Origin: Methylibium sp.
GTDB lineage: Bacteria > Pseudomonadota > Gammaproteobacteria > Burkholderiales > Burkholderiaceae_C
NCBI RefSeq assembly: GCF_013817345.1
Contig: NZ_JACDCW010000021.1
Location: forward strand, 1 to 49,280
Direction of reading: 5' to 3'
Length of the DNA: 49,280 nucleotides
The notes below the pieces were generated by a model. It was given only the letters and a program-made list of their open reading frames with translations. It was not told the DNA's origin and did not search any database. Position 1 is the first letter of the stretch, and each line of letters starts with the position of its first letter. A program made the translations under genes and the position numbers. This document shows positions 41,345 to 49,280 of this stretch, piece after piece.

Positions 41345-42262
41345 TCATCCCTCGATCGGCGTCCCCAACCGCAAGTGCATCGCCGCCGCCGCAATCGCGG
41401 CACCCCCTGCAGCCACGCTGATCTGGTTGAGGCCGCGCGCCACGTCGCCCGCGGCATACAGGCCCTGCACGGTCGTGCGCTGATGGCGGTCGATCACGAG
41501 GTAGCCCTTGCCGTCGACCTTCGCGCCCAGCGCCACACCGAGTTCGGAATGCACGTGCAGACCCAAGGCGCTGTACAGCGCATCGCACTCGGTCTCCCCG
41601 GCACCGTGGCGCACCGTGACGTGGCCTTGCCACAGGCGGATGCTTTCGATCGGCGCCTCGACCAGCACAACGCCAGAGCGCGCCAGGCGCCGGCGATCGG
41701 CGGCGCCGGGTGCGAGCGCAGGGCCAGTGCGAAAGATCGTCACGTACGGGGTGAAGTGGCGCAGGTACAGCGCTTCCTCGATGCCAGCGGCGCTGTCGGC
41801 GACCACGCCGACGCGCTGATCGATCACCTCGAAGCCGTCGCACACCGGGCAGTAGCGCAGCGCGCCGCTGCGCAGCGCCTCGGACAGGTGCGGCATGGGC
41901 GGTGTCACATCGCTCGCGCCGCTGGCTAGCAGCACGGTGCGTGCGCGGGTTTGTTCGGGGCCGTAGCGAACGATGAACCCATCGTTGTCCGCCTCGATCG
42001 TCTGCACGCAACCGGCGGCGAAGCGCGCACCGTAGCGCACGGCCTGCGAGCGCATCGCCGCGACGAGCTCGCCGCCGACCACGCCCTCGGGATAGCCCGG
42101 CACGTTGTGCGAGCGCGGAATGCTCGCCGCGCGGCTCGTGCCTTCGTCGATGACGAGTACGCGGCGCCTGAACCGAGCCAGGTAGATCGCGCCCGTCAGC
42201 CCGGCCGGGCCTCCGCCAACGATCAGCGCATCGCAGTTGGCCGAGCCGCCTGCGGCCGGCAT
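41345..42262 (-). CDS. Thioredoxin-reductase-like FAD/NAD(P) oxidoreductase
   Basis: A 305-residue flavoprotein of the thioredoxin reductase superfamily. FAD binding: GGGPAGLTGAIYLARF at 16-31 and GLYAAGDVARGLNQI near the end. The redox-active pair is in RYCPVCDGFEV (CPVC rather than the common CATC). The second Rossmann loop, normally GGGxSA, reads VGVVADSAAGIEEALYL and lacks the Gly-rich turn, so NADPH use is uncertain. ATG at 42262, 10 bases after the CBS gene's stop, so it ends a probable three-gene operon with the CBS and sorbosone-dehydrogenase-like genes. Confidence 0.85.
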   Translation of the reverse strand: MPAAGGSANCDALIVGGGPAGLTGAIYLARFRRRVLVIDEGTSRAASIPRSHNVPGYPEGVVGGELVAAMRSQAVRYGARFAAGCVQTIEADNDGFIVRYGPEQTRARTVLLASGASDVTPPMPHLSEALRSGALRYCPVCDGFEVIDQRVGVVADSAAGIEEALYLRHFTPYVTIFRTGPALAPGAADRRRLARSGVVLVEAPIESIRLWQGHVTVRHGAGETECDALYSALGLHVHSELGVALGAKVDGKGYLVIDRHQRTTVQGLYAAGDVARGLNQISVAAGGAAIAAAAMHLRLGTPIEG

Positions 42263-42272
42263 GTCCTGTAGC

Positions 42273-42710
42273 TCACGCGATGGAACGGTCGGGCTCGGAC
42301 GGGGTGGAGATGTCGCGCAGGGCCTGGTCGATGTGGCCGTCCTGTCGGGTGGCCAGATCGCCGAGCGAGACTATGCCGATCACCGCACCGTCGTCGTCGA
42401 CCACCGGCACGCGGCGGATCTGCGAATGGCCCATCTGCTCCATCACCTCCTCCGTGCTTTGCGCCTCGGTGCAGCAGCGCGTGGACTCGGTCATCACGTC
42501 GCCCACCAGCGTTTGCGCAGGGTCCAGGCCAGCGGCGGTAGCGCGTACGGTGATGTCGCGGTCGGTGATCATGCCGACCAGGCGCTTGCCGTCGCATACG
42601 GGCAGCGAACCGACGTTGAGTTCGTCCATCATCTTCGCTGCGCGCTGCAGCGATTCGTCAGGGCCGATCACTTCGACGTTGCGCGTCATCACTTCGGAGA
42701 TGGTCGTCAT
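42273..42710 (-). CDS. Tandem CBS-domain protein
   Basis: A 145-residue stand-alone pair of CBS domains (EVMTRNVEVIGPDESLQRAA with VGMITDRDITVRATA; DVMTESTRCCTEAQSTEEVM with IGIVSLGDLATRQ). Such proteins bind adenosine nucleotides and regulate partners or act as energy/redox sensors. ATG at 42710 with GAGG about 8 bases upstream. A candidate sigma-54 element lies at 42752-42766. Flanked by a flavoprotein gene 10 bases downstream and a sugar-dehydrogenase-like gene 67 bases upstream. The ligand is not deducible. Confidence 0.9.
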   Translation of the reverse strand: MTTISEVMTRNVEVIGPDESLQRAAKMMDELNVGSLPVCDGKRLVGMITDRDITVRATAAGLDPAQTLVGDVMTESTRCCTEAQSTEEVMEQMGHSQIRRVPVVDDDGAVIGIVSLGDLATRQDGHIDQALRDISTPSEPDRSIA

Positions 42711-42751
42711 GGCGGGATCCTCGGGTTCGCGGTGGAGGTGAGAGCGCAACG

Positions 42752-42766
42752 GCAACGCGCGTTCCC
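42752..42766 (-). promoter_or_regulatory. Candidate sigma-54 promoter, 9/11
   Basis: Minus strand reads GGGAACG-N4-TTGC with GG-N10-GC spacing; the predicted start is about 30 bases before the CBS ATG. Confidence 0.28.
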
Positions 42767-42777
42767 GATGGCGTTCA

Positions 42778-44286
42778 CTATGTGGGAGAAGCGGCAGACG
42801 CAGGCGGAGCCGCCGAGGCGGCTGTGTCCATCGGTGCCAGGACGGCCGAGGCTGCCGTGGATGCCGGAGCCTCCGATGCCGCCTGCACTACCGGGTCCGC
42901 ACCCGGGGCGGCGGGTGCTGCGGCCGGCGCGGCGCCGGCCGGTTGTGCGGTCAGCGGCTGGGCCGTCGAGGAGGCGACGCGCCAGATCACGTTGCCCACG
43001 TCGTCGGCGACCAGCAGGCCGCCGCGCCGGTCGATCGCCACGCCCACCGGCCGGCCCATGGCCTCTTCGTCTTCGTTGAGAAATCCGGTGAGCACGTCGA
43101 CCGGCAACTCCTTCGTCGGCTTCGCGCCGTCGAAGGCGACGAATACGACCTTGTAGCCCGCGCGCGGCTTTCGGTTCCAGGAGCCGTGTTCGCCGATGAA
43201 CATGCCTTCGGCGAACTGCGCAGGCAAGGCATTGCCGGCCGAATGCGTCAGGCCGAGGGCCGCTACGTGCGTGCCGAGCGCGTAGTCGGGCACGATGGCT
43301 TTCTCGACCAGCTCGGGCTTGGGCGGCTCGACCCGCTCGTCGACATGCTGGCCGTAGTAGCTGTACGGCCAACCGTAGAAGCCCTTCTCCTGCACCGAAG
43401 TCAGGTAATCGGGCACCAGGTCGCTGCCGATTTCGTCGCGCTCGTTGACCACGGTCCACAGCATGCCGCTGTCGGGCTCCCAGGCCATGCCGTTCGGGTT
43501 GCGCAGGCCCGAGGCGTAGATGCGGTGCAGCCCGGTCTCGGGGTCGATCTCCCAGATCGCGGCGCGGCCGGTTTCGGCCTCCATACCGTTTTCTCCGACG
43601 TTGCTGTTGGAGCCGACGGTGGCGAAAAGCCGCGAGCCGTCGGGACTGGCGATGATGTTCTTGGTCCAGTGGTGGTTGAGCGGCCCGCCCGGCAAATCGA
43701 CCACGTGCTCGGCCTTGTCGTTGATGCTCGTCTGGCCCTCGCTGTAGGGAAAGCTCACCACCGCGTCGGCATTGGCGACGTACAGCTTGTCTTCGATCAG
43801 CGCCATGCCGAAAGGCGAGTGCAGGTTCTCCAGGAACACCGCCCGCAGCTCGGCCGTGCCGTCCCCATCGGCGTCGCGCAGCAAGGTGATGCGGTCGGCA
43901 CTCGGCACGCCCGCGCCGGCGCGCGCCATCACCTTGTTCATCACCCAGGTCTTGATGCCCTTGCGCTCCGGGCGCTTCGGGGCGTTGCTTTCGGCGACCA
44001 GCACATCGCCGTTGGGCAGAACGTAGACCCAGCGTGGATGGTCCAGATCGCGCGCGAAGGCCGTGACCGCGGTGCCGGGTGCGGGCGTCGGCATACGGCC
44101 CTCCGGCCATGGGACGGCCTGGGCGATGTTGACGGTCGGAATCAAGGTCTTGTTCGGCTCGGGAAGCTGCGGATCGGGGCCGATGCCGGCGGTGACGGGG
44201 AGCTTGGCGGTCTCGCCACACGCCGTCAGTCCCAACGTAAGCGCAACAGCCAGAGCGACGGTGGGGGGCAGCGGTCGTGTGTTCAT
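42778..44286 (-). CDS. Sorbosone-dehydrogenase-family (PQQ-type) beta-propeller lipoprotein
   Basis: A 502-residue predicted lipoprotein (lipobox LTAC near residue 23) with a six-bladed propeller related to soluble glucose and L-sorbosone dehydrogenases. Typical blocks are [60 protein letters not shown] and [19 protein letters not shown]. The substrate is probably a sugar or other alcohol oxidised with PQQ, but members vary. The C-terminal 55 residues are an Ala/Pro-rich tail. ATG at 44286, with AAAGG upstream. A truncated homologue of its last blade is at 20239-20496. The CBS and flavoprotein genes follow in the same direction. Confidence 0.88.
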   Translation of the reverse strand: MNTRPLPPTVALAVALTLGLTACGETAKLPVTAGIGPDPQLPEPNKTLIPTVNIAQAVPWPEGRMPTPAPGTAVTAFARDLDHPRWVYVLPNGDVLVAESNAPKRPERKGIKTWVMNKVMARAGAGVPSADRITLLRDADGDGTAELRAVFLENLHSPFGMALIEDKLYVANADAVVSFPYSEGQTSINDKAEHVVDLPGGPLNHHWTKNIIASPDGSRLFATVGSNSNVGENGMEAETGRAAIWEIDPETGLHRIYASGLRNPNGMAWEPDSGMLWTVVNERDEIGSDLVPDYLTSVQEKGFYGWPYSYYGQHVDERVEPPKPELVEKAIVPDYALGTHVAALGLTHSAGNALPAQFAEGMFIGEHGSWNRKPRAGYKVVFVAFDGAKPTKELPVDVLTGFLNEDEEAMGRPVGVAIDRRGGLLVADDVGNVIWRVASSTAQPLTAQPAGAAPAAAPAAPGADPVVQAASEAPASTAASAVLAPMDTAASAAPPASAASPT

Positions 44287-44455
44287 GAGGGGGCCTTTCA
44301 AGACTTCGAGCAGAGATGGAGTGGTGCGAACGCAGCGATGGCCGTCGGCGCGGCCGGGGTCAGTGCCCCGAGAGGGCAACGCCGCGCAGCGAGTGGGTCG
44401 GCGCTGCCCTGGCGAAATGGCAAGAGCCGTTCCCGGTGCGGTGCGGTGCGCCGCG

Positions 44456-44470
44456 CGGCACGGGCCTTGC
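44456..44470 (+). promoter_or_regulatory. Candidate sigma-54 promoter, 10/11
   Basis: Reads CGGCACG-N4-TTGC with exact spacing; the predicted start is about 87 bases before the methyltransferase ATG at 44569. A minus-strand GGGAACG-N4-TTGC element at 44420-44434 faces the sugar-dehydrogenase gene about 122 bases away. Confidence 0.42.
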
Positions 44471-44568
44471 CGGGGCCATTGGGCGCCGACCTTGCACTTG
44501 CCTCGTGCGGCAAACGCGGGCGGTTGGCGTTTGCCCTGCCATCACCCCTCCCCGAAATCGCCATACCG

Positions 44569-45255
44569 ATGCTGCGTGCTGCTGATCCCTTGCACCGTCG
44601 AGTCCTGCAGTGGAGTGCCGCCGCCACGCTGTGGCCGCTGCGCAGCCTGCTTCACCGGGCGGCGCATCCGTTCGGTGCGGCGCAAGCCTTCCGCTCGCCC
44701 GACCGCCGCCTGCTCGAGGACGTGATCCTGCAGCGCTATGCCGCCAGCTCCCGCCGGCTCGAGGTGCTGTTCGTCGGGACCCGCTGGTACACGAGCGCGT
44801 ACGAGCGCCTGCTGGCGGGCCACAGCTACCTCACGATCGACGTCGATCCCCGGGCCGCGCGCCACGGCAGCACGCAGGGTCATGTGACCGCGTGCGTCAG
44901 CGGGGCAGCGGCGTGCTTTGCGGCCGGCCGCTTCGACGTGATCGTGTTCAACGGTGTGTTCGGCTGGGGCCTCGACGAGCGCACAGCCGTCGAGGCCGCG
45001 GTGAGCGGGTTCCACGGTCTGTTGCGCGAAGGCGGCGAACTGGTGGTGGGCTGGAACGACGTGGCCTTGCGCCGGCCGTTCGCACTCGGCGAATTGAGGG
45101 CGCTGCGCGCTTACGAGCGCTTCGCCTTCGAGGTCGATGGCCCGCTGGTACTCGAAGTTCCCGGCCCGAATCGGCACCGCTTCGAGTTCTTTCGCAAGCC
45201 GGTCGGGAGAGGGCAGGGCGAGTGCAGGGACCGTGCAGCCGTCGCCGCTGCCTGA
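44569..45255 (+). CDS. Class I SAM-dependent methyltransferase-like protein
   Basis: A 228-residue protein with a Rossmann-type methyltransferase core: motif I-like EVLFVGTRWYTSAY (Gly-poor variant), acidic end of strand 2 in LTIDVDPRAARHGS, then FDVIVFNGVFGWGLDE and LREGGELVVGWNDV. Substrate unknown. ATG at 44569; the frame is open far upstream but across antisense coding DNA. A 10/11 sigma-54-like element lies upstream. No close neighbour on the same strand. The C-terminal strand pair (LVLEVPGPNRHRFEFFRKP) is as in many small-molecule or lipid methyltransferases. Confidence 0.72.
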   Translation: MLRAADPLHRRVLQWSAAATLWPLRSLLHRAAHPFGAAQAFRSPDRRLLEDVILQRYAASSRRLEVLFVGTRWYTSAYERLLAGHSYLTIDVDPRAARHGSTQGHVTACVSGAAACFAAGRFDVIVFNGVFGWGLDERTAVEAAVSGFHGLLREGGELVVGWNDVALRRPFALGELRALRAYERFAFEVDGPLVLEVPGPNRHRFEFFRKPVGRGQGECRDRAAVAAA

Positions 45256-45280
45256 TTCCGACGCAAGGATCGAAGCGCCG

Positions 45281-45637
45281 CTACTTGAGCGAACACATCG
45301 GGAGCATCAGCGCCGGTGCGCTGGCCCAGACCACGCCCACCAAGGCGAGCCAGGCGCTGCCCGAGGCCGCTGCGGCCAGGAGGCCGCGCGAGCCCCGCGG
45401 TGGCAGACCGCGATGGGCGCGCAACAGCAGCCAGGTGATCCAGGCCATGGCCAGCAGGCTTGTCGCGATCAGCAGCACGCGCAGCAGGCTGGTGCCGAGC
45501 AGCGGCAGCTCGGCCCAGCCTGCGGTGCAGCCGGCCGCCACCAGCACATACAGGCCGAAGAAGTGCAGCGCCCACACGATGAACGGCCCGCCTCCCTGCC
45601 ACAGCACCCCGGCGATGCGTTTGCGGAAGGCCTCCAA
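45281..45637 (-). CDS. Small membrane protein, three hydrophobic segments
   Basis: A 118-residue integral membrane protein (IVWALHFFGLYVLVAAGCTA, LLRVLLIATSLLAMAWITWL, GSAWLALVGVVWASAPALML). Short hydrophilic loops; no charged active-site motif seen. It resembles uncharacterised proteins found near cytochrome oxidase genes, and a cytochrome oxidase subunit lies at the right edge of the window, but the link is only by proximity. It starts at 45637, 30 bases after the upstream membrane gene's stop, so they form an operon. Confidence 0.6.
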   Translation of the reverse strand: MEAFRKRIAGVLWQGGGPFIVWALHFFGLYVLVAAGCTAGWAELPLLGTSLLRVLLIATSLLAMAWITWLLLRAHRGLPPRGSRGLLAAAASGSAWLALVGVVWASAPALMLPMCSLK

Positions 45638-45667
45638 GCGTCGCCTCGCCTTGCGCGTCGCGCGGGC

Positions 45668-46501
45668 TCAGTGTTCGCCGAGCCGCTTCGCGACCTGGCG
45701 GCGGCCCATCATGGCGCCGCTCACGGCGGCGAGCAGAGCCAGCACCATGGCACCCAGTGCGGTCCAGATGGTCGCCGACGCATAAGGCTGGGCCTTGGCG
45801 GCGGCCTTCTCCACGCGGGCGCCCGCCTGCGATGCGAGATCCTCGAAGCCCTGCTTGGCCGCGGCGGCCGCTTGCGCCGGATTGTTGCGGGCGGCTTCGA
45901 CCTTCTGTCGGATATCGGCCAGGCTCGAGCGTGCCTCTGCCTGCGACATGCCCGTGGCGGTGGCGACCAGTTGCACGGTCTCCGGCTCGTTGAGGCGGGC
46001 GATGATCCGGTCGACATCGCCGCTCGCCAGCTCGCTCATGTCGGTATTGCGGACCACCGATGTCGCACCTTGCGTGATGCCGCCCAGCAGGCCGGACGCC
46101 CCGCTGGCCAGCATGCCGATGCCGCTGCCGGCCATGTACATGACGGCCAGGATCGACAGCACCCAGACCAGCACCCCTTCGATGAAGCCGGAGGCCTTGT
46201 CATAGACCATGCCGGTCCGCGTGGCGACCAGGCCGCCGATGAAAAGCGCGATCAGCAGCGTCAAGCCGCTCCAGATCGCCGCGCCGGTGCCGATACGTCC
46301 GGCATCGAGGTTCTGGGTCGGACCGATGTTCGCGGTCGACACGCCGATGGCCAGGCCGAGCGTGCTGAGCAGCAGGAACACGCCGATGCCCACGAGGAAC
46401 CCGCCCCACACGCCTCCCCAGGCGACGCGATAGCCCGAAAGAGGGACGCCTGAAGCGCCTGTAGTCCGATCATGCATGCGGGGTGTTTCCTGGTAAGCCA
46501 T
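45668..46501 (-). CDS. Membrane protein with four TM segments and a helical domain
   Basis: A 277-residue inner-membrane protein. Hydrophobic segments at about 28-52 (GVWGGFLVGIGVFLLLSTLG), 73-96, 103-130 and near the C-terminus (TIWTALGAMVLALLAAVSGA) flank a hydrophilic helical region at about 145-235 (LNEPETVQLVATATGMSQAE, QGFEDLASQAGARVEKAAAK). ATG at 46501 with AAGGAGA 6 bases upstream. A candidate sigma-54 element is at 46548-46562. Similar proteins of unknown function are common in Burkholderiales. The 118-residue membrane gene follows in the operon. Confidence 0.7.
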   Translation of the reverse strand: MAYQETPRMHDRTTGASGVPLSGYRVAWGGVWGGFLVGIGVFLLLSTLGLAIGVSTANIGPTQNLDAGRIGTGAAIWSGLTLLIALFIGGLVATRTGMVYDKASGFIEGVLVWVLSILAVMYMAGSGIGMLASGASGLLGGITQGATSVVRNTDMSELASGDVDRIIARLNEPETVQLVATATGMSQAEARSSLADIRQKVEAARNNPAQAAAAAKQGFEDLASQAGARVEKAAAKAQPYASATIWTALGAMVLALLAAVSGAMMGRRQVAKRLGEH

Positions 46502-46547
46502 TGCTTTTCTCCTTGAAGCGTGGTGAGTTGGAGCGATTCCCGGTCTA

Positions 46548-46562
46548 GCAATCGACGTACCG
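46548..46562 (-). promoter_or_regulatory. Candidate sigma-54 promoter, 9/11
   Basis: Minus strand reads CGGTACG-N4-TTGC with GG-N10-GC spacing; the predicted start is about 35 bases before the membrane-protein ATG at 46501. Confidence 0.3.
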
Positions 46563-46722
46563 GGATTGCACGAGCCGCTTCGAACTGGGAGGTCTTTCCC
46601 GGGCAACTCGGGGCGTTGGAAAGCAGCACGACTTCCGATACTTCGGCAAACGGAGGGCTGTAGCCGGGCCGCGCGCATGACGCAAGGGCCGGGGTCGCCA
46701 CCCCTCAAAAACAAGGAGCCTC

Positions 46723-48897
46723 ATGAAAACGTTCGTCGGCAACCTCAGACTGGCACACAAGTTCCTGCTCATCGGCGTGCTCGCCGCGGCGATGCTGGCC
46801 CTGCCCAGCGCCTTGGTGGTGAGCTCCGGGATCGAGAAGTTGCGCTTTGCCCAGACGGAGCTGGCCGGCATCGGCCCGGCGCATGACGCGCTGCGGCTCG
46901 TTCAGCTCACTCAACAGCACCGCGGGCTCGCGGCCGGCTTCCTGAGCGGTACCGAGGCCCTGGGCCCGCAGCGCCAGGCCAAACAGACCGAGGTGGACGG
47001 CGCGCTCGCGCAAGCGCAGGCGTCGGTCGCCTCGCTGGGCGATGCCACGCTGATGGCGCTGAGCGGGCGCATCGCCACCGACTGGCAGGCGCTTGCCAGG
47101 GACATCAGTGCCACGAACATGCTCGGCTCGCGCAGCTTCCTGCGTCACACCGCGCTGATCGAGGAGCAACTCGCGCTGATCGAAGACATCAGCCATGTCT
47201 CCGGTATCGCTTTGCACCCGGAACGCTCGGGGCGATTCCTGCAGACGGGCGTGCTGAGGCATCTGCCCCATTTGACCGAAACCCTGGGCCGCATGCGCGA
47301 TCGCGGGACGGTGCAACTGAGCAGCGGCCTGGCCTCGCCGGAAGAAAAGACACGTCTCGAAATGATGGGGGTGGCGACCCGGGCGCACTACCTCGACGCC
47401 CGCAAGGTCCTGGCGCTGGCAGTGCAAGGCAGTCCGACATTGCAGGAGGCTCTCGCGGCATCGATGGACGTTGCGATGGCCTCGACCGAACAGGCGCTGA
47501 AGTTGGCGGACGAGCAGATCGTGAAGGCCGAGCCGCTGAGCTTTTCTTCTACCGAGTACTTCGCCACGACCACCCGCGTCATCGACGAGCAGTTCGTGCT
47601 GATCGAGGCCGCGTTCCAGGCGCTGGACCAGATGCTGCGGCAGGACGTGGCCGCGGCTCGCATGCAGCTCGTCGCGGTGCTCAGCGGCATCGCCGTGCTC
47701 GCGGTCATGGCGCTGTTCATCATGTGGACCGTGACCCGCACGACGACCCGGTCGGTCGGCATGGCGCTGCGTCTGGCCGAATCCGTGGCCAAGGGCGACC
47801 TGAGCTCCAAAGTGCAGGCGACGGGCCGCGATGAGATCGCCCAGTTGCTGCGTGCGCTTGCGTCGATGAACGACAGTCTCGTGCGCGTCGTTTCGGACGT
47901 GCGGACCAACGCCGAGGGCGTGGCCACGGCCAGCATGCAGATCGCGCAAGGCAACCACGACCTCAGCCAACGCACCGAGGAACAGGCCAGCGCGATCGAG
48001 GAGACGGCCGCGTCGATGGAGCAGCTCGGCTCCACCGTTCACCAGAACGCCGACAACGCCAAGCAAGCCAACCAGCTTGCGTCCAATGCTTCCAGCGTTG
48101 CCGTCAGGGGCGGCGAGGTGGTGGGTCAGGTGGTCGACACCATGAAGGGCATCAGCGACAGCTCCAGGAAGATCGCCGACATCATCAGCGTGATCGACGG
48201 CATCGCTTTCCAGACCAACATCCTCGCGCTCAACGCTGCCGTGGAAGCGGCGCGGGCCGGCGAGCAGGGACGCGGCTTCGCGGTGGTGGCCTCCGAAGTG
48301 CGCAGCCTGGCGCAGCGCAGCGCCGAGGCGGCCAAAGAGATCAAGGGCCTGATCACCGCCAGCGTCGAGCGCGTGGAGCAGGGCACGACCCTCGTGGGAC
48401 GCGCCGGCGCGACGATGCAGGAGGTGGTGGCATCGATCCAGCGCGTGAGCGACATCATGGTCGAGATCAGCAGCGCCAGCACCGAGCAGAGTGCCGGCGT
48501 GGCGCAGGTCGGCGAGGCCGTGAGCCAGATGGATCAAAACACCCAGCGCAACGCCGCGCTGGTGGAAGAAAGCGCGGCCGCGGCCGAAAGCCTCAAGCAG
48601 CAGGCGCAGCAGCTCGTGCAGGCGGTGGCGGTGTTCAAGCTCGACAACGCCACCGACGGCGCGTCGCTGGCCGTGCGCGTGGAAGAGGCACCGGCCACCG
48701 GCGGCTGGGACGGCACCGAGCGCCGCAGCCCGGACCGTGCCAAGAACGTGACACGGCCTGCGTTCGGCAAGGCCGAGCCGGCAGCGCTCAAGGCAGAGCC
48801 GCCGACGCTGACCGAAGAGGCGGCGTGCATCGAAGCAAACGGCAGCGACCTCTCACTGCCGCAGACGGGTGTGGAGCCTTCGCAGAAAGTCAGTTAG
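46723..48897 (+). CDS. Methyl-accepting chemotaxis protein
   Basis: A 724-residue chemoreceptor. TM1 at about 13-35, a helical periplasmic sensor (about 36-310; [18 protein letters not shown] resembles NIT-type nitrate-sensing domains), TM2 at about 314-336 and a HAMP domain. The signalling domain has its hairpin tip at about 492-532 ([39 protein letters not shown]). The tail continues 85 residues past the coiled coil, contains [12 protein letters not shown], and lacks a CheR-docking NWETF-type pentapeptide. ATG at 46723 with AAGGAG upstream. No other chemotaxis genes are visible, so it is an orphan receptor. Confidence 0.93.
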   Translation: MKTFVGNLRLAHKFLLIGVLAAAMLALPSALVVSSGIEKLRFAQTELAGIGPAHDALRLVQLTQQHRGLAAGFLSGTEALGPQRQAKQTEVDGALAQAQASVASLGDATLMALSGRIATDWQALARDISATNMLGSRSFLRHTALIEEQLALIEDISHVSGIALHPERSGRFLQTGVLRHLPHLTETLGRMRDRGTVQLSSGLASPEEKTRLEMMGVATRAHYLDARKVLALAVQGSPTLQEALAASMDVAMASTEQALKLADEQIVKAEPLSFSSTEYFATTTRVIDEQFVLIEAAFQALDQMLRQDVAAARMQLVAVLSGIAVLAVMALFIMWTVTRTTTRSVGMALRLAESVAKGDLSSKVQATGRDEIAQLLRALASMNDSLVRVVSDVRTNAEGVATASMQIAQGNHDLSQRTEEQASAIEETAASMEQLGSTVHQNADNAKQANQLASNASSVAVRGGEVVGQVVDTMKGISDSSRKIADIISVIDGIAFQTNILALNAAVEAARAGEQGRGFAVVASEVRSLAQRSAEAAKEIKGLITASVERVEQGTTLVGRAGATMQEVVASIQRVSDIMVEISSASTEQSAGVAQVGEAVSQMDQNTQRNAALVEESAAAAESLKQQAQQLVQAVAVFKLDNATDGASLAVRVEEAPATGGWDGTERRSPDRAKNVTRPAFGKAEPAALKAEPPTLTEEAACIEANGSDLSLPQTGVEPSQKVS

Positions 48898-49061
48898 GGC
48901 CGGTTCGGCGGTGGGCCTTGTCGTGCGAAGTTGAGTTCGATCGGCCAAGAATGCTGGGATCGATCTGGCGCCGCATGGGGCGGCAGTCGGGCTTGTTGCG
49001 GACGTTCGGTTGACTGTTGTGCGTGTGCTCGGCGGGAGCAAAGCCGCGGCGGGCGGCGCCT

Positions 49062-49280
49062 CTAACCCATCCAGCCCGGCAGCCAATTGACCAAGCCTGC
49101 CAGCACCAGCCCCTGCAGCGTCACGTAGTGCCACATCAGCGCGGCGCTGTCCAGGCTGGCGCTGGCGCGTTCTTTCAGCAGGCCGCAGGCGGCGCGCGCG
49201 ATGACGTAGCCGCCCATGATCAGCAGCAGGAACACGTGCAGGCCCTGAAAGGCCAGCATCGCGCTGACCGTCGCGCTCCA
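49062..49280 (-). CDS. Cytochrome oxidase subunit III-like C-terminus (partial)
   Basis: The gene enters from the right edge, so only the last 72 codons are seen. The segment has two membrane helices (AFQGLHVFLLLIMGGYVIA and a second ending LVLAGLVNWLPGW) with RASASLDSAALMWHYVTLQG between them, as in the final helices of haem-copper oxidase subunit III or of fused subunit I+III proteins. The upstream frame is open to the window edge. Stop TAG at 49062. A fused I+III oxidase is my preferred guess but cannot be shown here. Confidence 0.6.
   Translation of the reverse strand, partial: WSATVSAMLAFQGLHVFLLLIMGGYVIARAACGLLKERASASLDSAALMWHYVTLQGLVLAGLVNWLPGWMG

Noticed and set aside
45281-46501. 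Membrane genes as part of the cytochrome oxidase operon at the right edge
   Set aside because: A chemoreceptor gene on the opposite strand separates them, so a shared transcript is not possible; only proximity remains.

Overview
The window is bacterial chromosome of roughly two-thirds G+C, densely coded. Gene families, start-site style (many GTG/TTG starts) and the mix of PA2169-type, YsnF-type, BON, DUF4142 and FeS-photolyase genes point to a betaproteobacterium of the order Burkholderiales; this is inferred from gene content, and no rRNA or marker gene is present to name a genus. I saw no tRNA, rRNA, CRISPR array, transposase or phage structural gene.

Layout. (1) 253-2205: topoisomerase IB, a small lipoprotein and a PA2169-family helical-bundle protein. 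(2) 2353-9035: an envelope/glycan block with two GT4 glycosyltransferases, a DUF2334 deacetylase-like protein, a PAP2 phosphatase, a UDP-glucuronate decarboxylase-like enzyme and a PLD-family protein whose two HKD motifs are both broken. A 42-bp perfect inverted repeat lies at 4524-4681. (3) 9383-16802: hybrid kinase, AI-2E-type permease, BON lipoprotein and a very large HPII-type catalase. (4) 16803-22863: lipoproteins, an outer-membrane protein and a YsnF-like stress protein among several apparent gene remnants, plus a DUF4142 gene broken by one missing base. (5) 22993-29883: ZIP transporter, FeS photolyase, a second hybrid kinase, an MscS channel and a second PA2169 protein. (6) 30007-33090: manganese catalase translationally coupled to a DUF2382 protein, a second YsnF paralogue, a 31-residue mini-gene and a hydrophilic protein. 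(7) 33526-39029: a sigma-54 factor without its usual neighbours, a 470-residue Gly/Gln/Ser/Tyr-rich low-complexity protein, a hydrolase-fold lipoprotein without its catalytic serine, and a Crp/Fnr-type regulator. (8) 39175-46501: small stress and membrane proteins, a thioredoxin-reductase-like flavoprotein, a CBS protein, a sorbosone-dehydrogenase-like lipoprotein, a methyltransferase and two membrane proteins. (9) 46723-49280: a chemoreceptor and the tail of a cytochrome oxidase subunit.

How it fits together. The genes cover H2O2 removal (two unrelated catalases), DNA repair and topology, osmotic release, envelope glycans and several general-stress families, with three sensor kinases. This looks like a stress-survival island. 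Reading the gaps by eye I found more than a dozen GG-N10-GC elements resembling sigma-54 (-24/-12) promoters, correctly oriented 25-90 bases before start codons. One, before the Crp/Fnr regulator, matches the consensus perfectly. Together with the rpoN copy inside the island, this suggests a sigma-54-driven regulon, which is the most interesting hypothesis here and is untested.
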